NCBI RefSeq assembly: GCF_014640075.1
Contig: NZ_BMGG01000002.1
Location: forward strand, 496,001-560,000
Source of the DNA: Chelatococcus reniformis
GTDB lineage: Bacteria > Pseudomonadota > Alphaproteobacteria > Rhizobiales > Beijerinckiaceae
Direction of reading: 5' to 3'
DNA length: 64,000 nucleotides
Translations under genes and position numbers: made by a program
The notes under the pieces: model-generated
Told to the model about the DNA's origin: nothing
Database searches by the model: none
What the model saw: the letters and a program-made list of their open reading frames with translations, nothing else
Shown here: piece by piece, positions 1 to 8,788 of the stretch
Layout of the letters: every line of letters begins with the position of its first letter
Numbering within the stretch: the stretch's first letter is position 1

Positions 1-21
1 CTCGATGCCGCCGACGAGTAG
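1..21 (+). CDS. C-terminal tail of an upstream gene (partial)
   Basis: The first frame reads six codons (LDAADE) to a TAG at 19-21, followed by a hairpin, which fits the tail of a gene entering from the left. In related Rhizobiales the gene before yajC is often an ATPase, but six residues cannot identify it. Confidence 0.3.
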   Translation, partial: LDAADE

Positions 22-29
22 CCGGCCGC

Positions 30-59
30 CGTCACGGCGTCCGCCGGGGAGCCGTGACG
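30..59 (+). terminator. Hairpin before yajC, possible terminator
   Basis: CGTCACGGC (30-38) pairs with GCCGTGACG (51-59), a perfect 9-bp stem with a 12-nt loop. It starts 9 nt after the putative upstream stop. The following sequence is only weakly T-rich, so termination is uncertain. Confidence 0.35.
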
Positions 60-187
60 CAATGCGCTTTCGTTGTGTCGACCGGGCTGGGCCGGCGTTG
101 CTTTCGCGGGCTCGGGCGCTATAGTCCGCGCCAATTCTCATTCATCACGCGGGCAAATGTCCGCCAGACGTTCCGGGGAGCGCCTTC

Positions 188-523
188 GTGTTTACGCCCG
201 CCTACGCTCAATCCACGCCATCTGCTGGCGGCAGCACCGATCTTCTTATCCAGCTCGTCCCGTTTCTGCTGATTTTCGTCATCATGTATTTCCTGATCCT
301 GCGGCCGCAGCAGCGGCGTGCCAAAGAGCATCAGCAGATGATGAAGAGCATCCGCCGGAACGACACGGTCGTCACATCGGGCGGCATCATCGGCAAGGTC
401 ACCAAGGTGGTCGATGAGAGCAGCGAAGTGGAGGTCGAGATCGCCGACAACGTACGCGTGCGCGTCCTGCGCTCGACCATCAGCGAGGTGCGGGCCAAGG
501 CCGAGCCGGTCAAGGCGGCGTGA
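188..523 (+). CDS. yajC: Sec translocon accessory subunit YajC
   Basis: Single-pass inner-membrane protein of 111 residues that joins SecD and SecF next to SecYEG. A short N-terminal segment precedes one strongly hydrophobic helix (about residues 18-40) ending in the family's hallmark LILRPQQ, followed by a cytosolic domain with the typical GGIIGKV turn. The start is GTG at 188, chosen because GGGGAG lies 7 nt upstream; there is no better ATG. It opens the yajC-secD-secF run, with 122 nt to secD. Size and order match the family. Confidence 0.95.
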   Translation: MFTPAYAQSTPSAGGSTDLLIQLVPFLLIFVIMYFLILRPQQRRAKEHQQMMKSIRRNDTVVTSGGIIGKVTKVVDESSEVEVEIADNVRVRVLRSTISEVRAKAEPVKAA

Positions 524-645
524 TCGCAACCTGGAACGGATCGGCGCGAGCTCGCCGATCCGATATGGAGTGTGCCGGCATGGTGCCGGGCAGGCGCTGC
601 CTCGCCCGCCAAGCTCCAGTACGGTAGGTCGAAAGACACAGAGAC

Positions 646-2259
646 ATGCTTCGTTATTCGACCGGCAAGATCGTCGCCATTCTCGCCTTGACGTTCCTCG
701 GCTTCCTCTATGCCGCGCCGAACCTGTTCTCCAAGGAGACGCGGACCGCGATTGCCGCCGCGACGCCGTCGTGGTTGCCGGAGTGGATCCTGCCGCACAA
801 GGCCGTGGTCCTCGGCCTCGACCTGCAGGGCGGCTCGCACGTGCTGCTCGAGGTCGACAGCAACGACCTGATCCGCACCCAGGTCGCCACCATGCGCGAC
901 GACGTGCGCCGCATTTTGCGCGAGCAGAGGGTGACGCCCCAGGGCGGCATCACCACCACGCCGCGCGGCGTCCAGTTCCGGGTCGCCAGCGATGCCGACC
1001 GTGAGAAGGTGCTGCCGCGCCTGCGCGAGCTGGCGCAGCCCATCGGCAACGCGCTCCTCGGTCAGACCGGCACCCAGACCATGGAGGTGACGACCGGCGA
1101 CGGCGGCTTGGTGCAGCTAACCTTGACCGAGGCCGGTGTGCGCGACCGCATCAGCCGCGCCCTGGGTCAAGCGATTGAGGTGTTGCGCAAACGCGTCGAT
1201 CAACTCGGCACCACCGAGCCCAATATTCAGCGCCAGGGCGCCGACCGCATCCTGGTGCAGGTGCCGGGCCTCCAGGATCCGCAGCGGCTCAAGGACCTGC
1301 TCGGCAAGACGGCCAAGCTGCAGTTCCGCTTCGTCGCGGAAGGCGGCGGCTCGCCCGGCGAGGTCGACATGCTGCCCTCCAAGGACAACAACGGCCAGCC
1401 GGTGCCGGTGGAGAAGCGGGTCATCGTCGAGGGCGAGGACCTGGTCGACGCGCAGCCGGGCTTCGACCAGCGCACGTCCGAGCCGATCGTCAACTTCCGC
1501 TTCAATGTAAGAGGTGCGCAGAAGTTCGGTCAGGCCACCTCGGAGAACGTCGGCCGGCCGCTGGCCATCGTGCTCGACAACGAGGTCGTCTCGGCGCCGC
1601 GCATCATCAACCCGATCACCGGCGGCTCGGGGCAGATCTCCGGGCGATTCACCGTGGAGCAGGCCAATGATCTGGCGCTGCTGCTGCGGGCCGGCGCGCT
1701 GCCGGCCAAGCTCACGGTGGTCGAGGAGCGCACCGTCGGGCCCGGGCTCGGCAGGGACTCGATCGAGGCCGGCAAGACCGCGACCTATGTGGCCACGGTG
1801 TTCGTCGTGCTGTTCATGTTCATCACCTACGGGCTGTTCGGCCTCTTCGCCAACATCGCGCTGATCGTGCACGTGGTGTTCATCTTCGCCCTGATGTCGC
1901 TGCTGAGCGCCACGCTGACGTTGCCCGGCATCGCCGGCATCGTCCTCACCATCGGCACCGCGGTCGATTCCAACGTGCTGATCTACGAGCGCATCCGCGA
2001 GGAGGCGAAGGCCGGGCGATCGATCATCTCGGCGATCGATGCCGGCTTCAACCGCGCCTTCGCCACCATCTTCGATTCGAACAGTACCATGGCGATCGCC
2101 GCCCTGATCCTGTTCCTGCTCGGGTCGGGGCCGGTGCGCGGCTTCGCCGTGGTCTTCCTGCTCGGCATTCTGACGACCGTGATCACCGCGGTGACGATGA
2201 CCCGCATGATGATCGCCCTGTGGTACCGGATCGCGCGGCCCAAACAGCTGCCCTTCTGA
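646..2259 (+). CDS. secD: Protein translocase subunit SecD
   Basis: RND-type component that uses the proton gradient to assist late steps of Sec export and membrane-protein insertion. The 537 residues show an N-terminal membrane helix (about 7-27), the conserved LGLDLQGGSH motif (about 56-65), a large periplasmic P1 region, and a C-terminal block of membrane helices with GTAVDSNVLIYERIREE. Length is normal for alphaproteobacteria. It is followed after 68 nt by secF in the usual order. A hairpin in that gap may adjust SecF dosage (inference). Confidence 0.97.
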   Translation: MLRYSTGKIVAILALTFLGFLYAAPNLFSKETRTAIAAATPSWLPEWILPHKAVVLGLDLQGGSHVLLEVDSNDLIRTQVATMRDDVRRILREQRVTPQGGITTTPRGVQFRVASDADREKVLPRLRELAQPIGNALLGQTGTQTMEVTTGDGGLVQLTLTEAGVRDRISRALGQAIEVLRKRVDQLGTTEPNIQRQGADRILVQVPGLQDPQRLKDLLGKTAKLQFRFVAEGGGSPGEVDMLPSKDNNGQPVPVEKRVIVEGEDLVDAQPGFDQRTSEPIVNFRFNVRGAQKFGQATSENVGRPLAIVLDNEVVSAPRIINPITGGSGQISGRFTVEQANDLALLLRAGALPAKLTVVEERTVGPGLGRDSIEAGKTATYVATVFVVLFMFITYGLFGLFANIALIVHVVFIFALMSLLSATLTLPGIAGIVLTIGTAVDSNVLIYERIREEAKAGRSIISAIDAGFNRAFATIFDSNSTMAIAALILFLLGSGPVRGFAVVFLLGILTTVITAVTMTRMMIALWYRIARPKQLPF

Positions 2260-2276
2260 CCTGACATTGACGCGTT

Positions 2277-2305
2277 CTCGCCGGGCGGCTCAGGCCGCCG
2301 GCGAG
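2277..2305 (+). other. Hairpin in the secD-secF gap
   Basis: CTCGCCGG (2277-2284) pairs with CCGGCGAG (2298-2305), an 8-bp GC stem in the 68-nt gap. No T tract follows, so it may be an mRNA-stabilising or attenuating structure rather than a full terminator. Confidence 0.35.
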
Positions 2306-2327
2306 GGTTCTGAGAGGCCCTAAGATC

Positions 2328-3302
2328 GTGCGCCTGCTACGTATCGTCCCGGACAACACGCGCTTTCGTTTCGTCCGTTTTCGGCGGTTCAGCTTCCCGT
2401 TTTCGGCCCTGGTGTCGCTCGCCACGGCCATCCTGCTGCTGACGGCCGGCCTTCACTTCGGCATCGACTTCACCGGCGGCACGCTGATCGAGCTGCAGGC
2501 CCGCAACGGCCAGGGCAACGCCGCCCAGGTGCGCGAGATCGCGCACGGCTTCGGCGTCGGCGAGGTCGAGGTGCAGGAGTTCGGCAGCGAGGGCGGCGTC
2601 TCCCTGCGCGTGCCGGTGCAGCCGGGCGGCGAGCAGGCGCAGGGCGCGGTCGTGCAGAAGGCGCGTGCGGCGTTCGACAAGGATTACGAGTTCCGCCGGG
2701 TCGAGACCGTCGGCCCGCGCGTGTCCGGCGAGCTGGTGCAGTCGGGGACGCTCGGCGTGGTGCTGTCGATCCTCGCCGTCATGGCCTATCTGTGGTTCCG
2801 CTTCGAGCTGCAGTTCGCCATCGGCGCCATCATCGGCACGATGCACGACATCGTGCTCACCATCGGCTTCTTCCTGATCACGCGCATCGAGTTCAACATG
2901 ACCTCGATCGCGGCGATCCTCACCATCGTCGGCTATTCGCTGAACGAAACCGTCGTCGTCTTCGACCGCACGCGCGAGCTGTTGCGCCGCTACAAGTCGA
3001 TGCCGGTGGAAGAGTTGCTCGACCTGTCGGTCAACTCGACCCTGTCGCGTACCGCCATGACCGCGACGACAACGGCGCTGTCGCTGCTGGCGCTGGTGCT
3101 GTTCGGCGGCGACGCCATCCGTGATTTTGCCGTCGTGATGCTGTTCGGCGTGATCGTGTGCACGTACTCCGCGGTGTTCATCTCGTCACCGTCGCTGATC
3201 TATCTGGGGGTGAAGGCCTCCAATCGGGTGGCGGCGGAGGCCGACCAGGGCGCGGTGAAGAAGCCCGCGGCGCGCACGGGGCCCGCCGGTGCCGCGCCTT
3301 GA
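2328..3302 (+). CDS. secF: Protein translocase subunit SecF
   Basis: Partner of SecD, 324 residues. After a first membrane helix comes the FGIDFTGGTLIEL motif (about residues 44-56), a short periplasmic domain, and five C-terminal helices with the conserved YSLNETVVVFDR signature. GTG start at 2328 with GAGAGG about 11 nt upstream. A C-terminal Ala/Pro-rich tail follows the last helix. The stop overlaps the proposed TTG start of the next gene, implying translational coupling. Confidence 0.97.
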   Translation: MRLLRIVPDNTRFRFVRFRRFSFPFSALVSLATAILLLTAGLHFGIDFTGGTLIELQARNGQGNAAQVREIAHGFGVGEVEVQEFGSEGGVSLRVPVQPGGEQAQGAVVQKARAAFDKDYEFRRVETVGPRVSGELVQSGTLGVVLSILAVMAYLWFRFELQFAIGAIIGTMHDIVLTIGFFLITRIEFNMTSIAAILTIVGYSLNETVVVFDRTRELLRRYKSMPVEELLDLSVNSTLSRTAMTATTTALSLLALVLFGGDAIRDFAVVMLFGVIVCTYSAVFISSPSLIYLGVKASNRVAAEADQGAVKKPAARTGPAGAAP

Positions 3303-3688
3303 GCAGCGCAGGGGCGGACGAGGGCCGCTTCCTGCCGGGCCGCCATCTGCTTGATGCCTATGGCAATCACGGCTTCCGCTTCGGTGGCATGTCGCACCGC
3401 GGCTCGATCCTGGCACTTCCCTCGGGCGTCCGCGCCTGGCACGTCACAGCTATCGCCGAGCTTGACGCCCACAGCCTAGCGGACGTGCTGGCCGAGGCGT
3501 CCGCGATCGAGTTGATGCTGTTCGGCACGGGCACCGAGCTCGTGCCCTTGCCGGCATCGCTGCGGGCACTGCTCCGCGAGCACGGCATGGCCGTCGACGT
3601 AATGCCGACATCGGCTGCTGCCAGAACATACAACGTGTTGGTGGCCGAGGAGCGCAAGATCGGCGCCGGCCTGATCGCGGTGGAGTGA
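3299..3688 (+). CDS. Mth938-like (NDUFAF3-type) protein
   Basis: Small soluble protein of about 129 residues of the Mth938/DUF498 family. Mitochondrial NDUFAF3, a complex I assembly factor, belongs to this family. Visible family features are DAYGNHGFRFGG near the N-terminus, the central LMLFGTGTEL strand, and the C-terminal RTYNVLVAEERKIGAGLI, which resembles NDUFAF3. The start is inferred: TTG at 3299 overlaps the secF stop as TTGA, whereas longer in-frame starts run far into secF. The next gene, 9 nt downstream, is an NDUFAF6-like protein, so an assembly role is plausible but not shown. Confidence 0.85.
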   Translation: MSSAGADEGRFLPGRHLLDAYGNHGFRFGGMSHRGSILALPSGVRAWHVTAIAELDAHSLADVLAEASAIELMLFGTGTELVPLPASLRALLREHGMAVDVMPTSAAARTYNVLVAEERKIGAGLIAVE

Positions 3689-3697
3689 CGAGGGCGC

Positions 3698-4558
3698 ATG
3701 GCGGCGGCATCTGAGCCCGAGCGGCTGGAGGCGGCATTCGGCCACTGTCAGGCGCTGCTGCGCGAGGGTGACCGGGACCGCTATCTGGCCATCCTGCTGG
3801 CACCGCCCCACAAGCGCGCTCATCTCTCCGCGCTGTATGCCTTCTCGCTCGATGTCGCACGGATTCGCGAGGTCGCCGCGCAGGCGCTGGCCGGCGAGAT
3901 CCGCCTGCAATGGTGGCGCGACGCGGTGATGGGCGATGCAAGGGGGGAGGTGTCGGCTCACCCGATCGCCGCCGCGCTGCTCGCCACCATCGCCGCCTTC
4001 AGGCTGCCGCCACAGGCGTTCCTCGACCTGCTGGATGCGCGGACCTTCGACCTCTACGACGACCCGATGCCGACGGTCGCCAGCCTCGAAGGCTATTGCG
4101 GCGAGACCTCCTCGGCGCTGCTGCGGCTCGCCAGCTTCGTGCTGGCCGACGGACGCGACCCGGGCGGCGCCGATGCCGCCGGGCATGCCGGCGTAGCTTA
4201 TGCCATCGCCGGCTTGTTGCGCGCCTTTCCCTGGCACGCCCGCCGTGGGCAGGTCTATCTGCCGGCGGACGTGCTCGATCGCCACGCCGTCAGCCGCAGC
4301 GAGGTGGTGAGCGGTACGGACAGTGATCGCCTGCGCGCGGCGCTCGCCGACATGCGCACGCTGGCGCGACGACACTTCGCCCAGTACGTCAAGACGCTGC
4401 CGACCCTCCCGCCGGTGGTGCGCATGGCGCTGGTGCCGGCCGCCGTGGCGCCGCTCTACCTCGACCGCATGGAGGCGCCGCGCTACGATCCCTTCGGGAC
4501 GGTGGTCGAGGTGCCGCAATGGCGTCGCCAGTGGCGGCTATGGCGAGCCGCCCGATAA
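3698..4558 (+). CDS. Squalene/phytoene-synthase-fold protein, NDUFAF6-like
   Basis: 286 residues with the trans-isoprenyl-diphosphate synthase fold (HLSALYAFS, LQWWRDAV, GYCGETSSALLRLAS). Both Asp-rich catalytic motifs are missing: the first reads DVARIREV where enzymes have DxxxD, and the second reads LRAFPWHARRGQVYLP where enzymes have a DVGED-like segment. The LRAxPxH...VxLPxD pattern instead resembles mitochondrial NDUFAF6, a complex I assembly factor. It directly follows the NDUFAF3-like gene and secDF. It is probably not a carotenoid or hopanoid enzyme, although automated annotation would call it phytoene synthase. Confidence 0.85.
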   Translation: MAAASEPERLEAAFGHCQALLREGDRDRYLAILLAPPHKRAHLSALYAFSLDVARIREVAAQALAGEIRLQWWRDAVMGDARGEVSAHPIAAALLATIAAFRLPPQAFLDLLDARTFDLYDDPMPTVASLEGYCGETSSALLRLASFVLADGRDPGGADAAGHAGVAYAIAGLLRAFPWHARRGQVYLPADVLDRHAVSRSEVVSGTDSDRLRAALADMRTLARRHFAQYVKTLPTLPPVVRMALVPAAVAPLYLDRMEAPRYDPFGTVVEVPQWRRQWRLWRAAR

Positions 4559-4626
4559 CCGGGGCTGCGTCCCGCCGAATGGCCGTCGCTGCGGGCGACG
4601 CAACCTCCGCAATCGCCTAACGTGAG

Positions 4627-4700
4627 GCGCTCCAGACTCAAAAGGTGATGAGCATTCGGCCCATCGGATGGTTGCCATCCATCCACGGGCAAGTGCTCTA
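4627..4700 (+). repeat. Dispersed repeat family B, copy B1
   Basis: Contains GCGCTCCAGA, a TCAAAAGGTGATGAGCATT segment and a hairpin-forming right half ending GTGCTCTA, all shared in diverged form with copies near 7748 and 50470. It lies between convergent genes (3698-4558 plus, trmFO minus). Its right-end TAGAGCAC, read on the minus strand, supplies the trmFO stop codon at 4698-4700. Confidence 0.65.
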
Positions 4701-6155
4701 CGGCGCGACCGGGCGCCCCGCCAGCCACGCTTCCAGGTCGTTACGAGCCCGGTCGGTCAGAGCCTGCTTCTTGGCCCGCGCCTTGTCCTTGCCGCGCAAG
4801 CGTTTGCCGCCGTCCGCACGCGGGGCCCGCTCCAGGGGTGGGAACAGGCCAAAATTGACGTTCATCGGCTGGAACGACGGCGGGCCCTGGTCGAGCGTCT
4901 CGACGTGGCCGCCGGTGATGTGGTTGAGCAGCGCGCCGAGCGCGGTCGTGGCCGGTGGTGGGGTGAAGGGCTGCGCCAAGCGGGCGGCAGCGGCTGCACT
5001 CCCAGCCAGCAAGCCCATGGCGGCGCTTTCCACATAGCCTTCACAGCCGGTGATCTGGCCGGCGAACCTGAGCCGTGGCTCGGCCTTGAGGCGGAGCGCG
5101 CCGTCGAGCAGGCGAGGGGAATTGAGGTAGGTGTTGCGGTGCAAGCCTCCAAGCCTCGCAAATTCGGCGCCCGCAAGGCCTGGAATCGAGCGCAGCAGGC
5201 GCACCTGATCGGCGTGTTTCAGCTTGGTCTGAAAGCCCACGAGATTGTAGAGCGTGCCCAGCGCGTTGTCCTGGCGCAGTTGTACGACGGCGAAGGGCTT
5301 TTCGTGCGGCGCATGGGCGTTGGTGAGCCCGACGGGCTTCATCGGCCCATGGCGGAGAGTTTCGCGCCCGCGCTCGGCCATGACCTCGATCGGCAGGCAA
5401 CCGTCGAAATAGGGAGTCGAGGCCTCCCATTCCTTGAAGCTGGTCTTCTCGCCCGCGATCAACCCGTCGATAAAGGCATTGTACTGCTCCTGCGACAGCG
5501 GACAGTTGATGTAGTCGGCGCCGGTGCCGCCAGGCCCCGGCTTGTCGTAGCGCGACTGAAACCAGGCGACCGACATGTCGATACTGTCGCGGTAGACGAT
5601 CGGCGCGATGGCGTCGAAAAAGGCCAGCTGGTCGGTGCCCGTGAGCCCCCGGACCGCTTCGGCCAGAGCCGCCGAGGTGAGCGGGCCAGTCGCGATAATC
5701 ACCTCGTCCCAATCCGCCGGAGGCAGCGCCTCGATCTCGCCGCGCGCGATGGTCACGCCCGGGTGCCGGGCCAGGGCCGCGGTGACCGCGGCCGAGAACC
5801 CGTCGCGGTCGACGGCGAGGGCACCGCCAGCCGGCACCTGATTGGCATCGGCGGCGCGCATGATCAGTGAGCCGAGCCGCCGCAGTTCCTGATGCAGCAG
5901 GCCGACGGCGTTGAACTCCGCGTCGTCCGAGCGGAAGGAATTGGAACAGACGAGTTCGGCCAGGCCCTCGGTCTGGTGCGCCTCCGTCGTCCGCGCGGGC
6001 CGCATCTCGTGCACGACGACGGGGACGCCCGCTTGTGCAAGCTGCCAGGCGGCCTCGCTTCCGGCCAGCCCGCCACCGATGACGTGTACCGTGCGCAAAT
6101 GTTCAGCAGGGGAAGTGGACGACGGAGGTCTAGGGAGGGCGCCGGGTTCGGTCAT
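4698..6155 (-). CDS. trmFO: Folate/FAD-dependent tRNA (uracil-54-C5)-methyltransferase TrmFO
   Basis: Makes ribothymidine at U54 of tRNA with methylenetetrahydrofolate as carbon donor and FADH2 as reductant. The 485 residues open with an FAD-binding [10 protein letters not shown] (about 27-36), then the family's [20 protein letters not shown] block with a conserved Cys near 70, and the C-terminal [18 protein letters not shown] with the second conserved Cys. An in-frame TTG lies one codon upstream; ATG at 6155 is preferred. It stands alone, convergent with the gene to its left. Its TAG stop falls within a dispersed repeat. Confidence 0.96.
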   Translation of the reverse strand: MTEPGALPRPPSSTSPAEHLRTVHVIGGGLAGSEAAWQLAQAGVPVVVHEMRPARTTEAHQTEGLAELVCSNSFRSDDAEFNAVGLLHQELRRLGSLIMRAADANQVPAGGALAVDRDGFSAAVTAALARHPGVTIARGEIEALPPADWDEVIIATGPLTSAALAEAVRGLTGTDQLAFFDAIAPIVYRDSIDMSVAWFQSRYDKPGPGGTGADYINCPLSQEQYNAFIDGLIAGEKTSFKEWEASTPYFDGCLPIEVMAERGRETLRHGPMKPVGLTNAHAPHEKPFAVVQLRQDNALGTLYNLVGFQTKLKHADQVRLLRSIPGLAGAEFARLGGLHRNTYLNSPRLLDGALRLKAEPRLRFAGQITGCEGYVESAAMGLLAGSAAAAARLAQPFTPPPATTALGALLNHITGGHVETLDQGPPSFQPMNVNFGLFPPLERAPRADGGKRLRGKDKARAKKQALTDRARNDLEAWLAGRPVAP

Positions 6156-6460
6156 CAAACTCTATCGGAAGGGAAATTGAGCGCGCCAGCTGGGCCGACG
6201 GGACGAGCGCAGGAAAGCATCACGCGAACCGCGTCGCAAGCTTCGGCAGCGGGGCAGCCACACTTGGCAGAACGCTGTAGTGCGTGGCGCAATAGCGCGC
6301 GGCGAGCGGCTTGGCGGCGCATCGTGACGGATCCAGTTGCCCGCTCGCAGTCGAGTTCAGAAAATCAGCCCGCGAGCCGCGCTATGGATGCTGTCCAAGC
6401 AAGGTTCACTCAGTCAGAGCGATCACTCACCTCTCGCTAAACGGAAACTTTAAACGGCAA
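6156..6460. other. Intergenic stretch without recognised gene
   Basis: Lies between the divergent-facing trmFO start and the terminator of the minus-strand DUF1127 gene. No ORF here has a convincing start or family motif, and no copy of either repeat family was seen. It must hold the trmFO promoter, but I cannot place it. Confidence 0.5.
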
Positions 6461-6482
6461 ACGCCCGCCAATGGGCGGGCGT
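6455..6482 (-). terminator. Intrinsic terminator of the DUF1127 gene
   Basis: ACGCCCGCC (6461-6469) pairs with GGCGGGCGT (6474-6482), a perfect 9-bp stem with a 4-nt loop. Read on the minus strand it is followed by TTGCCGTTT. It sits 30 nt after the DUF1127 stop. Confidence 0.8.
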
Positions 6483-6511
6483 TACTGCGGCATCGGTGCG
6501 CTGACCGACGA

Positions 6512-6667
6512 TCAGGCGACGCTTTGTCGCTTGGCCACGAACGGGATGTCCCACCGGGCGATGCCCAGGTCCTCGAGTTCGCGGTCGGTCAACCGGGACA
6601 GCTCGTTCACCGTCTCCCGGTATCTACGCCAATTTCTGATCTTTGCGACGATAAAGCCCAAAAGCAT
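6512..6667 (-). CDS. DUF1127 (YjiS-like) small protein
   Basis: 51-residue basic protein ending in the DUF1127 pattern (RNWRRYRETVNELSRLTDRE then LEDLGIARWDI). The family is abundant in Rhizobiales and usually near 45-60 residues. Some members in other alphaproteobacteria have been linked to phosphate/carbon balance and RNA turnover; this member's role is unknown. The start at 6667 is fixed by AAGGAG 7 nt upstream; longer in-frame starts lack a ribosome site. It has its own terminator, so it is monocistronic. Confidence 0.88.
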   Translation of the reverse strand: MLLGFIVAKIRNWRRYRETVNELSRLTDRELEDLGIARWDIPFVAKRQSVA

Positions 6668-6984
6668 GACCTGCTCCTTTTTGCGGCGCTGGAGCGAGCC
6701 AGAGCCGGAAATATACGCACACACACAAGGTTGAGGCCCGTATATAAGTGATACCGTGCGGAAAAAGATGTGCGCTGCAGCACATTGCGTGGGCTATTGG
6801 TGCAGGATCAGGCTTGCGATGAACGCATGGCTGCGGAGAAGACGGCGTTTTGATATGTCTCGTACGCGGCCCTGATCATCGGCGGCTCGACCGCATTCCT
6901 GCACGGCACTCGACCTTCCGCCGTCGTGCCCCTATCTTCTATCCATCGCGCAAGGCCTTGAACCTTGCAGCGTGGAGGTACGTG
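6668..6984. promoter_or_regulatory. Divergent control region between DUF1127 and Fe-S carrier genes
   Basis: 317 bp with no convincing gene. It holds an AT-richer core around 6710-6770 and an imperfect palindrome TGTGCGCTGCAGCACA near 6766-6781 (TGTGC/GCACA arms) that could be an operator. Which of the two divergent genes it serves cannot be told. Confidence 0.35.
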
Positions 6985-7368
6985 ATGGCCAATGCCACCA
7001 AGTTCAAGCTGATGACCCTGACAGACGCAGCGGCAACCCGCGTGCGCGAGATCATGGGGAACTCCGACCGTCCCTTCGTCGGCCTCCGGGTCGGCGTGCG
7101 CAACGGCGGGTGCGCCGGCATGGCATATACGATGGAGTATGCCGAGGCGATCGAGCCGCGTGACGAGGTGGTCGAGGACAAGGGCGTTAAGCTCATCATC
7201 GACCCAAAGGCGGTGCTGTTCCTGCTGGGCACCGAGATGGACTTCAAGGTCGACAAGCTCGCGTCGACCTTCGTCTTCAACAACCCCAATCAGACCTCGG
7301 CCTGCGGCTGCGGTGAGTCGGTGGCCATCGCGCCAGCCAAGGCGGACGCCCTCGCCGCCACCGCCTGA
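6985..7368 (+). CDS. A-type iron-sulfur carrier protein (IscA/SufA/ErpA family)
   Basis: Carries Fe-S clusters to apoproteins. The 127 residues contain the three family cysteines: one in NGGCAGMAY (about 41) and the C-terminal ACGCGES pair (about 105 and 107). ATG at 6985 is chosen because GGAGG lies 6 nt upstream; the longer frame upstream has no ribosome site or homology. It is not linked to other isc or suf genes here. The next gene follows after 2 nt. The ten-residue Ala-rich tail is unremarkable. Confidence 0.93.
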   Translation: MANATKFKLMTLTDAAATRVREIMGNSDRPFVGLRVGVRNGGCAGMAYTMEYAEAIEPRDEVVEDKGVKLIIDPKAVLFLLGTEMDFKVDKLASTFVFNNPNQTSACGCGESVAIAPAKADALAATA

Positions 7369-7370
7369 CC

Positions 7371-7751
7371 ATGGACGACGCGGCGATCCAGGATCTGTTC
7401 GAGGGGATCGGGCAGGTTCGCACGCGGCGTATGTTCAGCGGCTGCGGCGTTTTCGTGGGCGACGCCTGTTTCGCCCTGGCGCTGCGCGGCGAGCTCTACC
7501 TGAAGGTCGACGCGGCGAGCGAGGCGTTGTTCCGGGCCGCGGGGTCCACGCCGTTCACCTATTCGCGCCAAGGTCGCGAGGTTTCTCTCGCCTTCTGGCG
7601 TCTGCCGGATGAGGCGCTGGACGAGCCCGATGCCGCGGCCCGCTGGGGACGGATCGCGCTGGACGCGGCGCGGCGCGCCAAGGCGGCCAAACACAAACCT
7701 GCGCGCCGGCCCGCCGGCAGGGTGTCAGCCGGGCGAGCCTCGCGCCGCTAG
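7371..7751 (+). CDS. TfoX N-terminal-domain protein
   Basis: 126 residues beginning with a TfoX_N-like domain (TRRMFSGCGVFVGDACFAL, then LYLKVD and FTYSRQGREVSLAFWRLPDE) and ending in a basic Lys/Arg/Ala tail (about 98-126). It lacks the TfoX C-terminal domain, so a competence-regulator role like Haemophilus Sxy should not be assumed. It is two nucleotides downstream of the Fe-S carrier gene, probably co-transcribed. Its TAG stop lies in the CTAG end of repeat copy B2. Confidence 0.85.
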   Translation: MDDAAIQDLFEGIGQVRTRRMFSGCGVFVGDACFALALRGELYLKVDAASEALFRAAGSTPFTYSRQGREVSLAFWRLPDEALDEPDAAARWGRIALDAARRAKAAKHKPARRPAGRVSAGRASRR

Positions 7752-7866
7752 CGCTTCGCAATTGGGTGGAACCACCCGATCGCAAGGAAGCGCTCCAGAT
7801 TCAAGAGACGATGAGCATTTCTCTGCCATTGGATGGCCTCGTCCAATGGCAAAATGCTCGAGCGCT
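7748..7866 (+). repeat. Dispersed repeat family B, copy B2 (most complete)
   Basis: Begins CTAGCGCTTCGCAATTGGG and forms two hairpins. The left is built from AGCGCTTCGC...GGAAGCGCT. The right is GAGCATTT...CCATTGGATG, a short loop, then CGTCCAATGG...AAAATGCTC. The first CTAG contains the TAG stop of the TfoX-domain gene. About 105 bp separate it from the next start. Confidence 0.75.
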
Positions 7867-7972
7867 CAGGCCCTCTCGACAGTTTGCGCACGATGCGGGA
7901 CGTCCCAGTCGACGCATCTGCCCCCCGCGCAGTCCGCTTGCGCCTCCGCTCGCTGCGGGGCATGACTGTTCC

Positions 7973-8758
7973 ATGAGCACATCTCCCGAAACCTTTCGAC
8001 AGGCCGCCACGGTGATTCTCCTTCGCGACGCGGAGGAGGGGCCGGAAATCTTCATGGTGGTCCGCCACCATCAGATCGACTTCGCGTCGGGAGCCCTGGT
8101 CTTTCCGGGTGGCAGCCTGGACCCGGATGACCGGCGCATCGCCGAGCGGGCCGAGTGGCGCGTGGACGTACCCGGCGCCGACGCGGCAGCGATGACATTC
8201 CGAGTCGCTGCGATCCGCGAGGCATTCGAGGAGTGTGGGGTGCTGCTTGCCCGTCGCGCCGGCGCCGGCAGCCTGCTGCCGGCCGGAGAACTCGCGGCTA
8301 TCGACAAGGCCCACCGTCAGGCGCTCTGCGCGGGCACCATCAGCTTTGCCGCGATCATCGACGAGGAACGGCTGGTGCTGGCGACGGACCTGCTGGAGCC
8401 GTTCGCGCATTGGATCACGCCCGTCGGCATGCCGAAGCGGTTCGATACGCATTTCTTCCTGGCCGTCGCGCCGGAAGACCAGGCGGCTCTGCACGATGGC
8501 GGCGAAGCAGTGGATTCCACCTGGATCACGGCATCCCAGGCGTTGAGCGAAGCCAAGGCTGGCCGCTACACGCTGGTCTTTGCGACCGAGCGCAATCTGT
8601 ACAAGCTCGCGCCGCACGGTTCGGCGGGGGAGCTTCTGGCCGCAGCGCGGAGCTCCGACATCGTCACCGTGCAGCCGGAGATCGTGAAGACGCCGACGGG
8701 ACGCCAGCTCCACATTCCGGCCGCCGCCGGCTATGGCGGTGACGTCTTCGAGTTCTGA
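7973..8758 (+). CDS. Nudix hydrolase, NUDT19-like
   Basis: 261 residues. An N-terminal TVILLRD strand is followed by FPGGSLD and a Nudix-type core IREAFEECGVLLA (about 82-94) with the REx2EE metal-binding acids. Spacing between the GG and the REAFEECG part is longer than in the classic box, as in the NUDT19 subgroup that cleaves CoA and acyl-CoA; the substrate here is not known. ATG at 7973 is the last start before the conserved domain; the longer frame would read through the upstream repeat. Ribosome site is weak. Confidence 0.85.
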   Translation: MSTSPETFRQAATVILLRDAEEGPEIFMVVRHHQIDFASGALVFPGGSLDPDDRRIAERAEWRVDVPGADAAAMTFRVAAIREAFEECGVLLARRAGAGSLLPAGELAAIDKAHRQALCAGTISFAAIIDEERLVLATDLLEPFAHWITPVGMPKRFDTHFFLAVAPEDQAALHDGGEAVDSTWITASQALSEAKAGRYTLVFATERNLYKLAPHGSAGELLAAARSSDIVTVQPEIVKTPTGRQLHIPAAAGYGGDVFEF

Positions 8759-8788
8759 CGCCGCGACGTCAGACGCCAGGCCCGCCCC

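Noticed and set aside
3698-4558. Phytoene or squalene synthase activity
   Set aside because: Both Asp-rich substrate-binding motifs are absent, and the replacement motif resembles NDUFAF6.
7371-7751. Competence regulator TfoX/Sxy
   Set aside because: Only the N-terminal domain is present and no competence genes are nearby.
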